In this document: piece by piece, positions 41,141-52,300 of the stretch
Position numbering within the stretch: position 1 is the first letter of the stretch
Layout of the letters: each line of letters starts with the position of its first letter
Source of the DNA: an uncultured Desulfobacteraceae bacterium
GTDB lineage: Bacteria; Desulfobacterota; Desulfobacteria; Desulfobacterales; Desulfatirhabdiaceae
DNA length: 64,000 bases
Reading direction: 5' to 3'
NCBI GenBank assembly: GCA_903953895.1
Contig: CAJBLH010000182.1
Location: 20,497-84,496, forward strand
Position numbers and translations under genes: made by a program
The notes under the pieces: generated by a model
The model's database searches: none
What the model was told of the DNA's origin: nothing
Seen by the model: the letters and a program-made list of their open reading frames with translations, nothing else

Positions 41141-43522
41141 ATGGCAGAAACCGATAAAGACGATTTGATCAGTATTATTGAAGAAGATGAAAAAGGATCG
41201 ACAATCCCGGATATCCTTCCGCTGATGCCGGTGCGGGATATCGTGATTTTTACCGATATGCTGCTTCCTCTCTTTGTAGGGCGGGAAAAATCCGTTCTGG
41301 CCGTCGAGGAAGCGGTATCAAAGGATGGATTCATTTTTCTGGCGACGCAGAAAGAAACCGGCGTTGAAAACCCCAAGCCTGACCAGATTTATGAAATCGG
41401 CACCATCGGCCGGATACTGCGAATGCTCAAACTTCCGGACGGCCGGGTGAAAGCACTGGTTCAGGGTGTTGCAAAAGCCAGGATCATTTCGTATGCCCGA
41501 AAAAAATCCCTGTACCGCGTCAAGCACGAGGTCATTGTACCGGTTCCGATCAAAGAAATGACGATTGAAATCCAGGCGCTCATGCGAAATGTCCGGGAAA
41601 ATTCCGAAAAAATCCTGGCATTCCGGGGAGAAATGACCGGAGATGTCAGTGCGATTCTGGAAAGCATCGATGATCCGGGGAAACTGGCGGACCTGGTGGC
41701 TTCGAATCTCAGACTCAAAATCGAAGAATCCCAGATGGTTCTAGAAATCATCGATTCGGTGGAACGACTGCAAAAAGTCAATGATCTGTTGTCCCGGGAA
41801 GTGGATCTGACCTCCATGCAGGCCAAAATTCAGTCCAATGTCCGGGACGAAATCGCCAAGAGCCAGCGGGACTATTTCCTGAGAGAGCAGGTTCGGGCCA
41901 TCCATAAAGAACTGGGAGAGAGCGACGAAAAAGCCCTTGAAATCGAAGAGTATCAGAAGAAAATCAAGCGCGCTAAAATGACCAAAGAAGCGGAAACCGA
42001 AGCATTGAAGCAGCTCAAGCGACTGGAGCAGATGCATCCGGATTCCGCGGAATCCTCGATTGTCCGAACCTATCTGGACTGGCTGGTGGAAATGCCCTGG
42101 AGCAAATCCTCCAAAGATGTCATCAATATCAAAGATGCCAAAGAAATTCTGGATTCCGACCATTACGGTCTGACGAAAATCAAGGAACGGATTCTTGAGT
42201 ACCTCAGCGTTCGCAAACTCAATCCGAAAATGAAGGGGCCGATACTCTGTTTTGTCGGGCCGCCGGGTGTCGGAAAAACGTCTTTGGGCCGGGCCATCGC
42301 CAGAGCCATGGGCCGAAAATTCTTCCGGATTTCTCTGGGCGGCATCCGCGATGAGGCTGAAATAAGAGGGCATCGCCGCACATATATCGGTGCGCTTCCC
42401 GGTCGTATTCTGCAGGGCCTCAAACAGTGCGGCAACAACAATCCGGTATTCATGATGGATGAAATCGACAAGCTGGGTTCCGATTTCCGCGGCGATCCAT
42501 CCTCAGCCCTTCTCGAAACCCTGGACCCGGAACAAAACGACTCTTTCAGCGATCACTATCTGAATCTGCCCTTTGATCTGTCGAAAGTCATGTTCGTACT
42601 GACCGCCAACATGACCGATACCATCCCATCCGCACTTCTGGACCGGATGGAAATCATCATGCTTTCGGGCTATACCGAAGAGGAAAAAACCGTCATTGCC
42701 GAAAAATACCTCCTTCCGCGTCAACTGAATGAAAACGGCATCAAGGACACAGACCTTCAGATCAGTCCGGTGGCGCTTCAGCAGATTATCACAGAATACA
42801 CGTCGGAATCCGGGGTCCGGAATCTGGAGCGGGAACTCGCAACCATCTGCAGGAAGGTGGCCAAAAAACTGGCCGAAGAGCAAAAAGGCCCCTTTGCCAT
42901 TTCCAAAAACAACCTGCACAAATATCTGGGCATTCCCAAATACATTACGGAAATGGATCAGGAGGACAGTCAGACAGGGCTGGCCACCGGCCTGGCGTGG
43001 ACCCAGGTGGGCGGAGAAGTCCTTTATGTTGAAGCATCGCTTATCGGCGGCAAAGGAGAAATGATCCTTACCGGACAGCTTGGCGATGTCATGCAGGAAT
43101 CCGCTCGGGCCGCCATGAGTTACGCCCGAACCAAACTGACAGAATACGGCATCGAAGAAAATGTGTTCGAAAATCAGGACGTCCATATTCATGTGCCTTC
43201 AGGTGCAACACCCAAAGATGGCCCCTCCGCAGGCATTGCCATGGCAACCGCCTTGATTTCGGTTCTGTCCAACAAACCGGTGAATAAATACGTGGCCATG
43301 ACCGGAGAAATCACGCTGCGCGGAAGGGTTCTTCCGATCGGCGGACTCAAGGAAAAAGCACTTGGTGCCATGCGGGCCGGCATCAAAACCATCGTGATTC
43401 CGGAAAAAAACAAACGGGATTTGGATGAAATCCCGTTTTACGTCAAAAAGAAAATCAATTTCATTCCAGTCAAAAACATGTCCGAAGTACTCGATATCGC
43501 CTTCAATCTCGATGGGCTATGA
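41141..43522 (+). CDS. lon: ATP-dependent Lon protease
   Basis: CFVGPPGVGKTSLGRAIARA Walker A; PSGATPKDGPSAGIAMATAL catalytic Ser region. Confidence 0.96.
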   Translation: MAETDKDDLISIIEEDEKGSTIPDILPLMPVRDIVIFTDMLLPLFVGREKSVLAVEEAVSKDGFIFLATQKETGVENPKPDQIYEIGTIGRILRMLKLPDGRVKALVQGVAKARIISYARKKSLYRVKHEVIVPVPIKEMTIEIQALMRNVRENSEKILAFRGEMTGDVSAILESIDDPGKLADLVASNLRLKIEESQMVLEIIDSVERLQKVNDLLSREVDLTSMQAKIQSNVRDEIAKSQRDYFLREQVRAIHKELGESDEKALEIEEYQKKIKRAKMTKEAETEALKQLKRLEQMHPDSAESSIVRTYLDWLVEMPWSKSSKDVINIKDAKEILDSDHYGLTKIKERILEYLSVRKLNPKMKGPILCFVGPPGVGKTSLGRAIARAMGRKFFRISLGGIRDEAEIRGHRRTYIGALPGRILQGLKQCGNNNPVFMMDEIDKLGSDFRGDPSSALLETLDPEQNDSFSDHYLNLPFDLSKVMFVLTANMTDTIPSALLDRMEIIMLSGYTEEEKTVIAEKYLLPRQLNENGIKDTDLQISPVALQQIITEYTSESGVRNLERELATICRKVAKKLAEEQKGPFAISKNNLHKYLGIPKYITEMDQEDSQTGLATGLAWTQVGGEVLYVEASLIGGKGEMILTGQLGDVMQESARAAMSYARTKLTEYGIEENVFENQDVHIHVPSGATPKDGPSAGIAMATALISVLSNKPVNKYVAMTGEITLRGRVLPIGGLKEKALGAMRAGIKTIVIPEKNKRDLDEIPFYVKKKINFIPVKNMSEVLDIAFNLDGL

Positions 43523-44226
43523 TGCGGATTCTTGCGCTCGATACATCCACCCGCAGTTGCAGTGTGGCTGTCGTGGATGGATGCGATCTGCTGGCAGAAA
43601 TCACCTCCGGAAACGTCCAGACCCATTCCCGGCGCTTGATGGCCATGATCGATTCGGCGTTAGACATAGCCGGTTTGGATCTGGCCCGGATGGACGGTCT
43701 GGCCTTCACCTGCGGACCTGGATCTTTTACGGGCGTTCGAATCGGCATCAGCACGATCCTGGGACTGGCGACAGCCACCCGAAAGCCCATTGCGGGGATA
43801 TCCGGCCTGGACGGCTTGGCAATGCAGGCGGCGGTTCCGGATATGACGATCTGTACCCTGATCGACGGCAGAAGAAATGAAGTCTATTATGCGCATTACC
43901 GGTGGAAAAGCGGGAAACTGATCAAGGTGGCAGCCGAACAGGTGCTGCCGCCGGATCTGGCCATCAGCGGCCTGAAACCACCAGTAATGTTTGCTGGAAA
44001 CGGCGCGCTGCTGTATCAGGATATGATCCGGAAACATCTGGGGAATGGCGCCTGCTTTGCGCTAAACTGCCAGCATACGCTCCGGGCATCCACAATTGCG
44101 TGGATCGGCATGAAACGCTTTGAAATCGGCGAGGTAGATGACATATTTCGTTTTGAGCCCATGTACATTCGAAGACCCGACGCTAAAATACCGACGCCTT
44201 TCACACCGTTCCAAGAGAGCCCATGA
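43519..44226 (+). CDS. tsaB: tRNA threonylcarbamoyladenosine biosynthesis protein TsaB
   Basis: MRILALDTSTRSCSVAVVDG; GLAFTCGPGSFTGVRIGISTILGLA. Confidence 0.92.
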   Translation: MMRILALDTSTRSCSVAVVDGCDLLAEITSGNVQTHSRRLMAMIDSALDIAGLDLARMDGLAFTCGPGSFTGVRIGISTILGLATATRKPIAGISGLDGLAMQAAVPDMTICTLIDGRRNEVYYAHYRWKSGKLIKVAAEQVLPPDLAISGLKPPVMFAGNGALLYQDMIRKHLGNGACFALNCQHTLRASTIAWIGMKRFEIGEVDDIFRFEPMYIRRPDAKIPTPFTPFQESP

Positions 44227-45298
44227 AAGAACTCATAGACCTGACAAAAAGTCTGATCCGGTACCCATCTGTACAGAGCCGACCCGATCAGCTCCATGCC
44301 TGCGCCGATCATATCGCAGACTATCTGAAATCTAATGGAATTATTTTTCAGCGGTTTGTTTTTAACAACATCCCATCGATTCTGGTCCTGCCGGAGAACC
44401 GATCTGCACCGGTGGTGCTGATGAGTCACTTTGATGTCGTGGACGGCCCAGACCGCCTGTTTTCGCCCTGGGAGGAAAACGGCCGACTGTACGGCAGGGG
44501 AAGCATCGACGACAAATACGCCGTCGCCCTGTCTCTGGTCCTGCTGAAAAGCCACGTGAACAGGCTCCGTTCCGTAGGAAAGAATCAGAATGCGTTGCCT
44601 TTTGGCATTGTGCTGACCGGGGATGAAGAAATCGGGGGGGGAACGGCGCCCAGAAAGTCCTTCATGAATTCAAAACCGATTTCTGCATTGCCCTGGACGG
44701 CGGCAATATCGATAAAATTGTCATCAAGGAAAAAGGCATTCTGCGGCTCAAACTGATATCCAGAGGAAAATCCGCCCATGGTGCGCGGCCCTGGCTAGGC
44801 GAAAACGCCATCGATCGGTTGATCGATGACTACCAGCGGATCAAGACATTTTTTACGGCATCGGCGCCGGATCACTGGCACCGGACCCTTAACCTCAGCA
44901 TCATGCATGCCGGCAAAGTCATCAATCAGGTGCCAGATACCGCCGAAGCGTTTTTCGACATCCGCTATACCGAAAACGACGATATCGATGCGCTGGTGAA
45001 GGCCGTTCGTGCGGAAATATCCAGCCAGATACATGTGGTATCCACCTCTCCCATGTTTTTGGGCGGTAATTCCCCCTACCTCGATAAGCTTCTGACATTT
45101 TCACCGTCCACTCGGCTCGGATGCGAACATGGGGCCAGCGACGCTCGTCATCTGGCGGATCACGACATTCCGGGAATCGTTTGGGGACCGGACGGTGAGA
45201 TGAGCCAGCACGCCGAAGACGAACACATTGTGATCGGCAGTTTCTTGGCCCTGTACACCATTTTGGATCAATTTTTGAGCGCAATCGGAAACCCATAA
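44223..45298 (+). pseudogene. M20-family metallopeptidase split by a frameshift in a G8 run
   Basis: Frame 1 (44223-44756) and frame 2 (44819-45298) join as GDEEIGGGNGAQKVLHEFKTDFCIALDGGNIDKIVIKEKG if one G is added at 44634-44641. Confidence 0.8.
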
Positions 45299-45299
45299 C

Positions 45300-46553
45300 A
45301 TGATACAGTTGATTCGCGGATTCAAGGACATCCTGCCTGGAGAAGTCGAACTCTGGCAGTTCATCGAAAAACAGACATCATCCCTGTTCGAGGATTTCGG
45401 TTTCAGGGATATCCGCATTCCCATCATGGAACGCACCGAGCTTTTTTCCCGGAGTATCGGCGAGGAAACGGACATCGTCGAAAAGGAAATGTACACATTT
45501 GCCGACCGAAAAGGAGATTTGATCACCTTAAGGCCCGAAGCCACGGCATCCATTGTCCGCTCCTACATTCAGCATCGCATGTATGCCGTCGATCAGGTTC
45601 AAAAACTCTACACCATCGGCCCGATGTTCAGGCGGGAACGGCCTCAGAAAGGCCGATACCGGCAGTTTTACCAGATCGATGCCGAGGTGTTCGGCGTTTC
45701 TTCACCGCTGATCGATGCCCAAATCATGTTCATGCTGACAACGCTGTTTACCCGACTGTCGGTGTCGGACTGCACGGCAAAAATCAATTCCCTGGGATGC
45801 CCAAACTGCCGTCCTGCATTTACAGCCGGCCTGTCCGGACTGCTTTCGGAAAAAGCGGACTTTCTTTGTGAAGACTGCTCCCGCCGCAGCACCCGAAACC
45901 CCCTGCGGGTTCTGGACTGCAAGGTTCCCGCGTGCCGCGAGGCCATGGCCGATGCCCCTTCGATTCTGGATTATCTGTGTACAGAGTGCCGCAGCCATTT
46001 CGATTCGGTCATGCGGCACCTGACGATTATGGGGGTTTCGTTCGAGCTTGACAGACGCCTTGTCCGGGGTCTGGATTATTATACCCGAACTGCCTTTGAA
46101 ATTCAGACCTCACTTCTTGGCGCTCAAAGCGCTATTGCCGGCGGCGGCCGATACGACGGTCTGGTCAAAGCCCTGGGCGGGCCTGATATTCCGGCCATCG
46201 GATTTGCCATCGGCATGGATCGACTGGCGGAAATCGCCGCCCAGCAGCATTCCGATTTATGCAGAAAACCCAAGCTCTTCATCGCTGCTTTGGGAAAGAT
46301 CAGTCAGACCCTGGCTTTCGAATGGGTCAGTCGATTGGCTGCCACCGGAATTCACGCTGAAATGGATATGTCCGGCCGGAGCCTGAAAAGTCAGATGAAA
46401 CAGGCGGATCGACTGGGGGCGCAACATGTTTTGATTTCCGGCGACACCGAGATTGAAAACGGACAGGTGCTTCTGCGCGACATGATTACCAAAGAACAAT
46501 CTCCGCTTCCGGTCCAAGACATTGTCGAAGCATTGCGAAACCGGTTTGCATAA
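45300..46553 (+). CDS. hisS: Histidyl-tRNA synthetase
   Basis: LIRGFKDILPGE; RPEATASIVRSYI; GPMFRRERPQKGRYRQFYQIDAEVFG. Confidence 0.96.
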   Translation: MIQLIRGFKDILPGEVELWQFIEKQTSSLFEDFGFRDIRIPIMERTELFSRSIGEETDIVEKEMYTFADRKGDLITLRPEATASIVRSYIQHRMYAVDQVQKLYTIGPMFRRERPQKGRYRQFYQIDAEVFGVSSPLIDAQIMFMLTTLFTRLSVSDCTAKINSLGCPNCRPAFTAGLSGLLSEKADFLCEDCSRRSTRNPLRVLDCKVPACREAMADAPSILDYLCTECRSHFDSVMRHLTIMGVSFELDRRLVRGLDYYTRTAFEIQTSLLGAQSAIAGGGRYDGLVKALGGPDIPAIGFAIGMDRLAEIAAQQHSDLCRKPKLFIAALGKISQTLAFEWVSRLAATGIHAEMDMSGRSLKSQMKQADRLGAQHVLISGDTEIENGQVLLRDMITKEQSPLPVQDIVEALRNRFA

Positions 46554-46693
46554 AATTTTATCAAGTTCGGGCGCACGTCTCAATGAGAAAAATGCGTTGT
46601 CCATCCAAGATGTAAAGGCGCCCGGAAACCTTTTTCGTGTGTTTCGTGGTTCAATCATTTTTATTCATGGAATATTATCAAAAGGAGTCCCCA

Positions 46694-48508
46694 TTGTCTG
46701 ATAAACTGCAATTAGATTTCCTGGGAGATATGCGCCGTACTCATACCTGTAATCAACTGGGCGCTGGAGATGTGGCTAGGGATGTGGTTCTGGCCGGTTG
46801 GGTGCTTCGCCGCCGGGACCACGGTGGCGTGATTTTTGTGGATCTTCGGGACCGCGAAGGCATTACTCAAGTGGTATTTAATCCGGAAGTGAATGAAACC
46901 GTCCATCTGAAGGCTCATGAAATTCGTAGCGAGTATGTGCTGGCTGTTCGTGGTAGAGTCGAAAAACGGCCCGAAGGCATGACCAATCTCAATCTGGCGA
47001 CCGGCGAAATTGAAATACTGGTCACCGAACTCAGAATTCTGAATACCGCCAAGACCCCACCTTTTATGATCGAGGATGATGTGGAGGTTTCCGAATCCCT
47101 CCGGTTGAAGTTCCGCCACCTGGATCTCAGACGTCCCCAGCTTCAGCAAAACATCATCCGCCGGCACAAGGCATCGGTATCTGTCCGCAATTTCTTGGTA
47201 AACAACGGCTTTCTTGAAATCGAAACCCCGGTACTGACACGCAGCACCCCGGAAGGCGCCCGCGACTATCTGGTTCCCAGCCGCGTCAACCCGGGAAATT
47301 TTTACGCCCTGCCCCAGTCTCCCCAGCTCTTCAAACAGTTGCTGATGATCTCCGGATTCGACCGCTATTACCAGATCGTCCGATGCTTCCGGGATGAAGA
47401 CCTGCGGGCCGACCGTCAGCCGGAATTCACCCAGATCGATATGGAAATGTCCTTTGTCGGCGAGGAGGACGTCATGGCCGTTGCTGAGGGGCTGATGGCC
47501 GCTCTCTTCACGGATGTCCTGAATCTGACCCTGGTCATACCTTTTCCGCGACTCAGTTATGATGAAGCCATGAATCGCTATGGTCTCGACAAGCCGGATG
47601 TACGATTCGGCCTCGAGCTGAAGGAAGTTTCTGATATTGTGATAGGCTCGGGATTTAAGGTCTTTGCTGACACCGTCAAAAAAGGCGGGATGGTCAAAGC
47701 ACTGAACGCCAAGGGATGCATGGATTTTTCCCGAAAGGAAATCGATGATCTGACAGCTCTGGCTGCCGTGTATCAAGCCAAGGGTCTTGCCTATATCAAG
47801 GTCCGGGAAGACGGATGGCAGTCGCCCATCGTCAAGTTCTTTACTGAAGGTGAAAAAAATGCGTTGGCCCAGAGGCTGAACATGCAAGTCGGGGATATCG
47901 TGTTTTTCGTGGCGGACAAAACCAAAACCGTCAATGAAGCCCTCGGGCATCTGCGCAATCACCTAGGAAAACGCCTGAATCTGATCAACGAAGCGGAGTT
48001 CGCTTTTGTGTGGGTCACCCACTTTCCCATGCTGGAATACGATGACACCGAAAAACGATATCAGGCCATGCACCATCCTTTTACCTCTCCGCTGGAGGAA
48101 GACTACGCCCGGCTTCAAGACGATCCCCTATCGGTCCGGTCCCGGGCTTACGATCTGGTGCTGAACGGTTCTGAAATCGGCGGCGGTTCCATCCGTATTC
48201 ACCAAAAAGAGCTACAGGAAAAAGTCTTTGCGGCCCTTGGCATGGAACCGGAAAGCTACGAGGAAAAATTCGGATTTCTGCTCTCCGCTCTCGAATCCGG
48301 CGCACCGCCTCACGGCGGCATCGCCTTCGGGTTCGACCGCCTGGTGATGATGCTCTGCGGCCAGCCTTCCATCCGGGATGTCATTGCCTTTCCCAAGACC
48401 CAGAAAGCCGCCTGTCTGCTGACCAACGCGCCTTCGACAGCAGGTAAGGCCCAGCTCGATGAGCTTTCCATAAGAGTCAAGGCAGTGGCTGCAACTCCGC
48501 CGGCATGA
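46694..48508 (+). CDS. aspS: Aspartyl-tRNA synthetase (probable TTG start at 46694)
   Basis: [67 protein letters not shown] upstream of 46694. Confidence 0.95.
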   Translation: MSDKLQLDFLGDMRRTHTCNQLGAGDVARDVVLAGWVLRRRDHGGVIFVDLRDREGITQVVFNPEVNETVHLKAHEIRSEYVLAVRGRVEKRPEGMTNLNLATGEIEILVTELRILNTAKTPPFMIEDDVEVSESLRLKFRHLDLRRPQLQQNIIRRHKASVSVRNFLVNNGFLEIETPVLTRSTPEGARDYLVPSRVNPGNFYALPQSPQLFKQLLMISGFDRYYQIVRCFRDEDLRADRQPEFTQIDMEMSFVGEEDVMAVAEGLMAALFTDVLNLTLVIPFPRLSYDEAMNRYGLDKPDVRFGLELKEVSDIVIGSGFKVFADTVKKGGMVKALNAKGCMDFSRKEIDDLTALAAVYQAKGLAYIKVREDGWQSPIVKFFTEGEKNALAQRLNMQVGDIVFFVADKTKTVNEALGHLRNHLGKRLNLINEAEFAFVWVTHFPMLEYDDTEKRYQAMHHPFTSPLEEDYARLQDDPLSVRSRAYDLVLNGSEIGGGSIRIHQKELQEKVFAALGMEPESYEEKFGFLLSALESGAPPHGGIAFGFDRLVMMLCGQPSIRDVIAFPKTQKAACLLTNAPSTAGKAQLDELSIRVKAVAATPPA

Positions 48509-48580
48509 TAAATTACGTTATTCAGGAAAATTCTCTTGACTTTACTATCCCGGAAATATATAAGCGTGTTTCCTAATTGA

Positions 48581-48656
48581 TCCCCAGTAGCTCAGTCGGT
48601 AGAGCAAGTGGCTGTTAACCACTTTGTCCGCGGTTCGAGTCCGTGCTGGGGAGCCA
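48581..48656 (+). tRNA. tRNA-Asn (anticodon GTT)
   Basis: Cloverleaf TCCCCAGTAGCTCAGTCGGTAGAGCAAGTGGCTGTTAACCACT...GGTTCGAGTCC...CTGGGGAGCCA. Confidence 0.95.
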
Positions 48657-48664
48657 AATATATC

Positions 48665-48699
48665 AAGGGCTTAGAGAATAAAACCTCTAAGCCCTTTTT
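48665..48699 (+). terminator. Rho-independent terminator after tRNA-Asn
   Basis: AAGGGCTTAGAG-AATAAAA-CCTCTAAGCCCTTTTT. Confidence 0.85.
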
Positions 48700-48713
48700 G
48701 TTTGTCCCCACAC

Positions 48714-48930
48714 TATTCCCCACAGCCAGATGATAGATCAAGGGAAATCATTTTAAGCATATCCCCACTTTTCAACTGCCGCATGACCATTTCGATGCTC
48801 CCATTCAAGCTGCCATCCGTGTAACCGGTATCGGTGCCGACCCTGTCACGAACTCCTCAATAAGTCCATGTAAAGCTTCCTGACTCAGCCTGTCATGTGG
48901 GATGATTATGCCCAAGTGATGGTTTTCCAT
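48714..48930 (-). pseudogene. UPF0270/YheU-like protein with 1-nt frameshift
   Basis: MENHHLGIIIPHDRLSQEALHGLIEEFVT / GTDTGYTDGSLNGSIEMVMRQLKSGD in two frames; 217 nt from ATG to stop. Confidence 0.5.
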
Positions 48931-49318
48931 GATCTCTCTCTATTCGAATAGACGACCAAATGAGTTGTGAATTTTCGGCTTAAGTGGCATCTCTTTTGGA
49001 ACGTTTTCATCGAAATAAAAGTATTCTGAGGTTGCTTTCTTAGCTTATGCCCGGTTGATGGAGATTTTGCGGGATAACTCGAACATGTAACTATCCCACC
49101 GGCGGCAAGCGCTGATTGTAACTGGTGAAAGTTGTAATGGAGATATATTATCGCCTCATGGCGAGGAAACCAGGGAGGAGGATCCGAAGAGGATAGGCAA
49201 TAACGAGCAAAAAATAGAATTATTGAAAGGTATTGCTCGGATTTTGATTGACATTCAATTTCTGATGGCCCATTACTTATCATTCTCTCGTTTTGCTACA
49301 TCTTCGCTGGAGGTGCTC

Positions 49319-52300
49319 ATGCCGGATTCCCATCAACCTGATTGGCTTTCCATGCAGTATGATTCGTTCCAACGGTTTTTTTCAAAAGAAGATCCCCCAC
49401 CAGAAATTTCGCTGCAATCTATTATTGCTGAATTCAGTAAAAACTCATTATTCAAAATAATTGACTGGGAAATAACCGATCCTCCAGTTGTACCAAATGA
49501 TTATATTGCAATGAACCATACATTCATAAGAGAGCTGCGCTTCATTACTGATTTCAAGGAAGAGTCTGAATTTGGAAATCCATCAATTGACATTCCATCT
49601 CCAACACCTGATGGAGAATTTATCCTCCATTCAAACGGATTAAAGGCTAATCGATATGTAATGATCATGGATATGAACCGATCTCCCGGCATTCACTACA
49701 AAATTCAAGAGACCCATGCGGCAACGATAAGAACGCTCATAATAAAGCCCCTTATCCGTAAACAATACATTTACAATATCAAAAAAAATAAGAAAAATGG
49801 AAAAGAAGATTTTCGTGAATCGAAATCAAGGCCTTATCATGAAAACTTTTCTGCCATTGGTAAGAAACAAATATCACACATATTGAAAAACAATAAATCA
49901 ATCAATACCACGATTCCAACTCTAATCCAGGGTCAAATTGAATTGATCATCAATTTGTTCGAAAATTATAAATTGGATGCCATAGATGAGCGGTCATGGT
50001 TAAACTTGAAAGTGAACCTAATTGGTGATTACCTGTATAAATATATTTATAAATATTTCTCCGAAATAAAGCAGGTTAGCGATTACGATGCATATATTCG
50101 CTCTATTCAATCATTACGCAATTCTATTAATTCACTGTTCTACTTTTCAAATAATTTACAATTAATCGATAGCACGAATCCGCTGTCTGAAATAAGCCAA
50201 AAAAGAAGACTGACGCTGTCTAATCATCCCGGTTTTCCCAGTGAAGGCCAGTTGCTGGAAAAACGAGATGTGCATCCGACAGACTTCGGAAGAGTTTGTT
50301 CCATAGAAAGTCCACAAGGCAAGATGCTGGGATTTAATCTGTATCTTGCAAAAGACGCACGAATCAGTTCTCTTGGAACAATTGAAACACCTTTTAAAAA
50401 TATTGATAACGGCGAAGAAATTAATCTTGATCCTTTTGACGAATCCGAGAAAGTAAAAGCGATCTGTACTGCAGGACAAGCTAATGACAAGCAAGGAACC
50501 TTCATTAAAGGTCCTAATGGTGAAGTTACCCTGTTGTGCAAGAATGATTCAATTACCCACGAAACCATAACAAACCACAGCTTTCTCGGGTATGCAGCCT
50601 CTCTGATACCTTTCATTCAACATAACGACGGTGGCCGAGCGCTTATGGGCGCCAATATGATGAAACAGGCTGTCCTTCTGCGGAATCCGGAACCACCACT
50701 GGTAAAAACCGGGTTTGAAGCGGTGATCGCTAAAAAATATGACGATCAATCAAAAAACCCTTTTATTAAAAACAACCAGCTCTGCCTCGGCAGGAATTTT
50801 CTTGTTGGTTACCTGCCCTGGGATCTTCTCAACTTTGAAGATGGGATAGTAATAAGCGATAGGCTCGTCAGGAATGATTTTCTAACTCATATTGAAACGG
50901 AAGATATTTTTTTCGACCAGAAACATGACGAAAAAATTGATATCAATAACATTGTTACAGTTGGTTCCAAAGTTAAACCAGGTAAGCGTCTCATCAAAAA
51001 GTATCGAGTTTTATCAGAGTCTGAGAGAAAGAAATTGAAGTCTGGTGATAAAAGAAAAACGGAAGATTGTTCACTTTATGCCCCGTCTGATTTGATGGGA
51101 GTTGTAACAGATGTTCAATTTTTATCCCAGAGGCCGATGTCTGATCAAACATTGAGGATCAAAGTAGAAAAAGCATTTCCTATAAAGGTAGGGGACAAGC
51201 TTACAGGGCGTCATGGCAATAAAGGAATAGTCTCAGCAATTTTACCGGAACGAGAAATGCCGTATTTTCTGACCGAGAATAATGGATGCTCCGACCAGCA
51301 ATGCTCAATTACCAAACCGCACACCCATTTGGAGGTGATGTTAAATCCATTGGGTATTACCGGACGCATGAATGTTGGACAGCTTTATGAGACGGCGCTC
51401 GGCTGGATAGCTAAACATACAGCCGAAAGTAAGGGCATCATAGTTGAACCTTTCAGCGTTGAATGGTCCTGGGAAAGAATTAAAACAGTGATGGGTGAAA
51501 ACAATTTAAGCCCTAAACAGAAATTATTTTTTTATAAAGACGGCGCTGAGAATGAGATCTGCGCTGATCCATTAAGCGGTCAAATTACGGTTGGCTATCA
51601 GTATATGATGAAACTGAGCCATCTGGCGGAAAAGAAAATAACATCAAGAAGTCAAAAAGATCGCGAATATGATTTGGCCATGGGACAACCTATTATACCT
51701 AAGTCTCCCCCGACAGATATGGTAACAATCTGGGAAAATAAAAAATCGAGAAAAAGAAAAGGCCAAAGGCTCGGTGAGATGGAGGTGTGGGCGCTACTAG
51801 GTCACAGTGCTTGGAATATCATAGACGAATTCCTCTTTCTGAAATCTGATGCAGAAACGGACAGGTCTTATTTTCTCAGATATATTAAAGGGATAGAACG
51901 TGAAATTGGCGGGCTTTCTAACCCTCAAAGAGGACATCGTGCCTTAAAGGCGCTTATCCATTATTTCAGGGGCCTTGGTCTTGAGGCTGAGGCAATGGAT
52001 AAGGGTTCTAATCTTATTGAAATGGTTGGACCATCTTCTTCCGTATTTTGGCCGAAAATAATGAGCTTGACGATAAGAATTGCTACTGACAAAGAAAGAG
52101 AAGATTGGGCGCAAGGTAAGGAAGTAAAGAATCCTGGCAAGGAGAAGAATGGCCTTTGGTCAAAAGATATATTTGGAGATGAAAATGATCTTGACGATAA
52201 AAAACTCAAGAATGCCTATGGCATCATCCGCTTACCAATCCCCATAGATAATCCCATATTTTCTGGTTTATTTGTAGATGTATTGAAAATATTGGGGTGG

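Noticed and set aside
46712-47962. 416-aa minus-strand ORF opposite aspS
   Set aside because: Antisense shadow of a certain housekeeping gene.
48906-49283. 125-aa minus-strand ORF upstream of the RNAP
   Set aside because: No recognisable domain; probably spurious in degenerate boundary DNA.
49223-49318. N-terminal extension of the RNAP ORF (MKGIARILIDIQFLMAHYLSFSRFATSSLEVL)
   Set aside because: A strong GGAGGTG Shine-Dalgarno precedes the ATG at 49319, and beta-like similarity (WLSMQYDSFQRFF) begins only after it.
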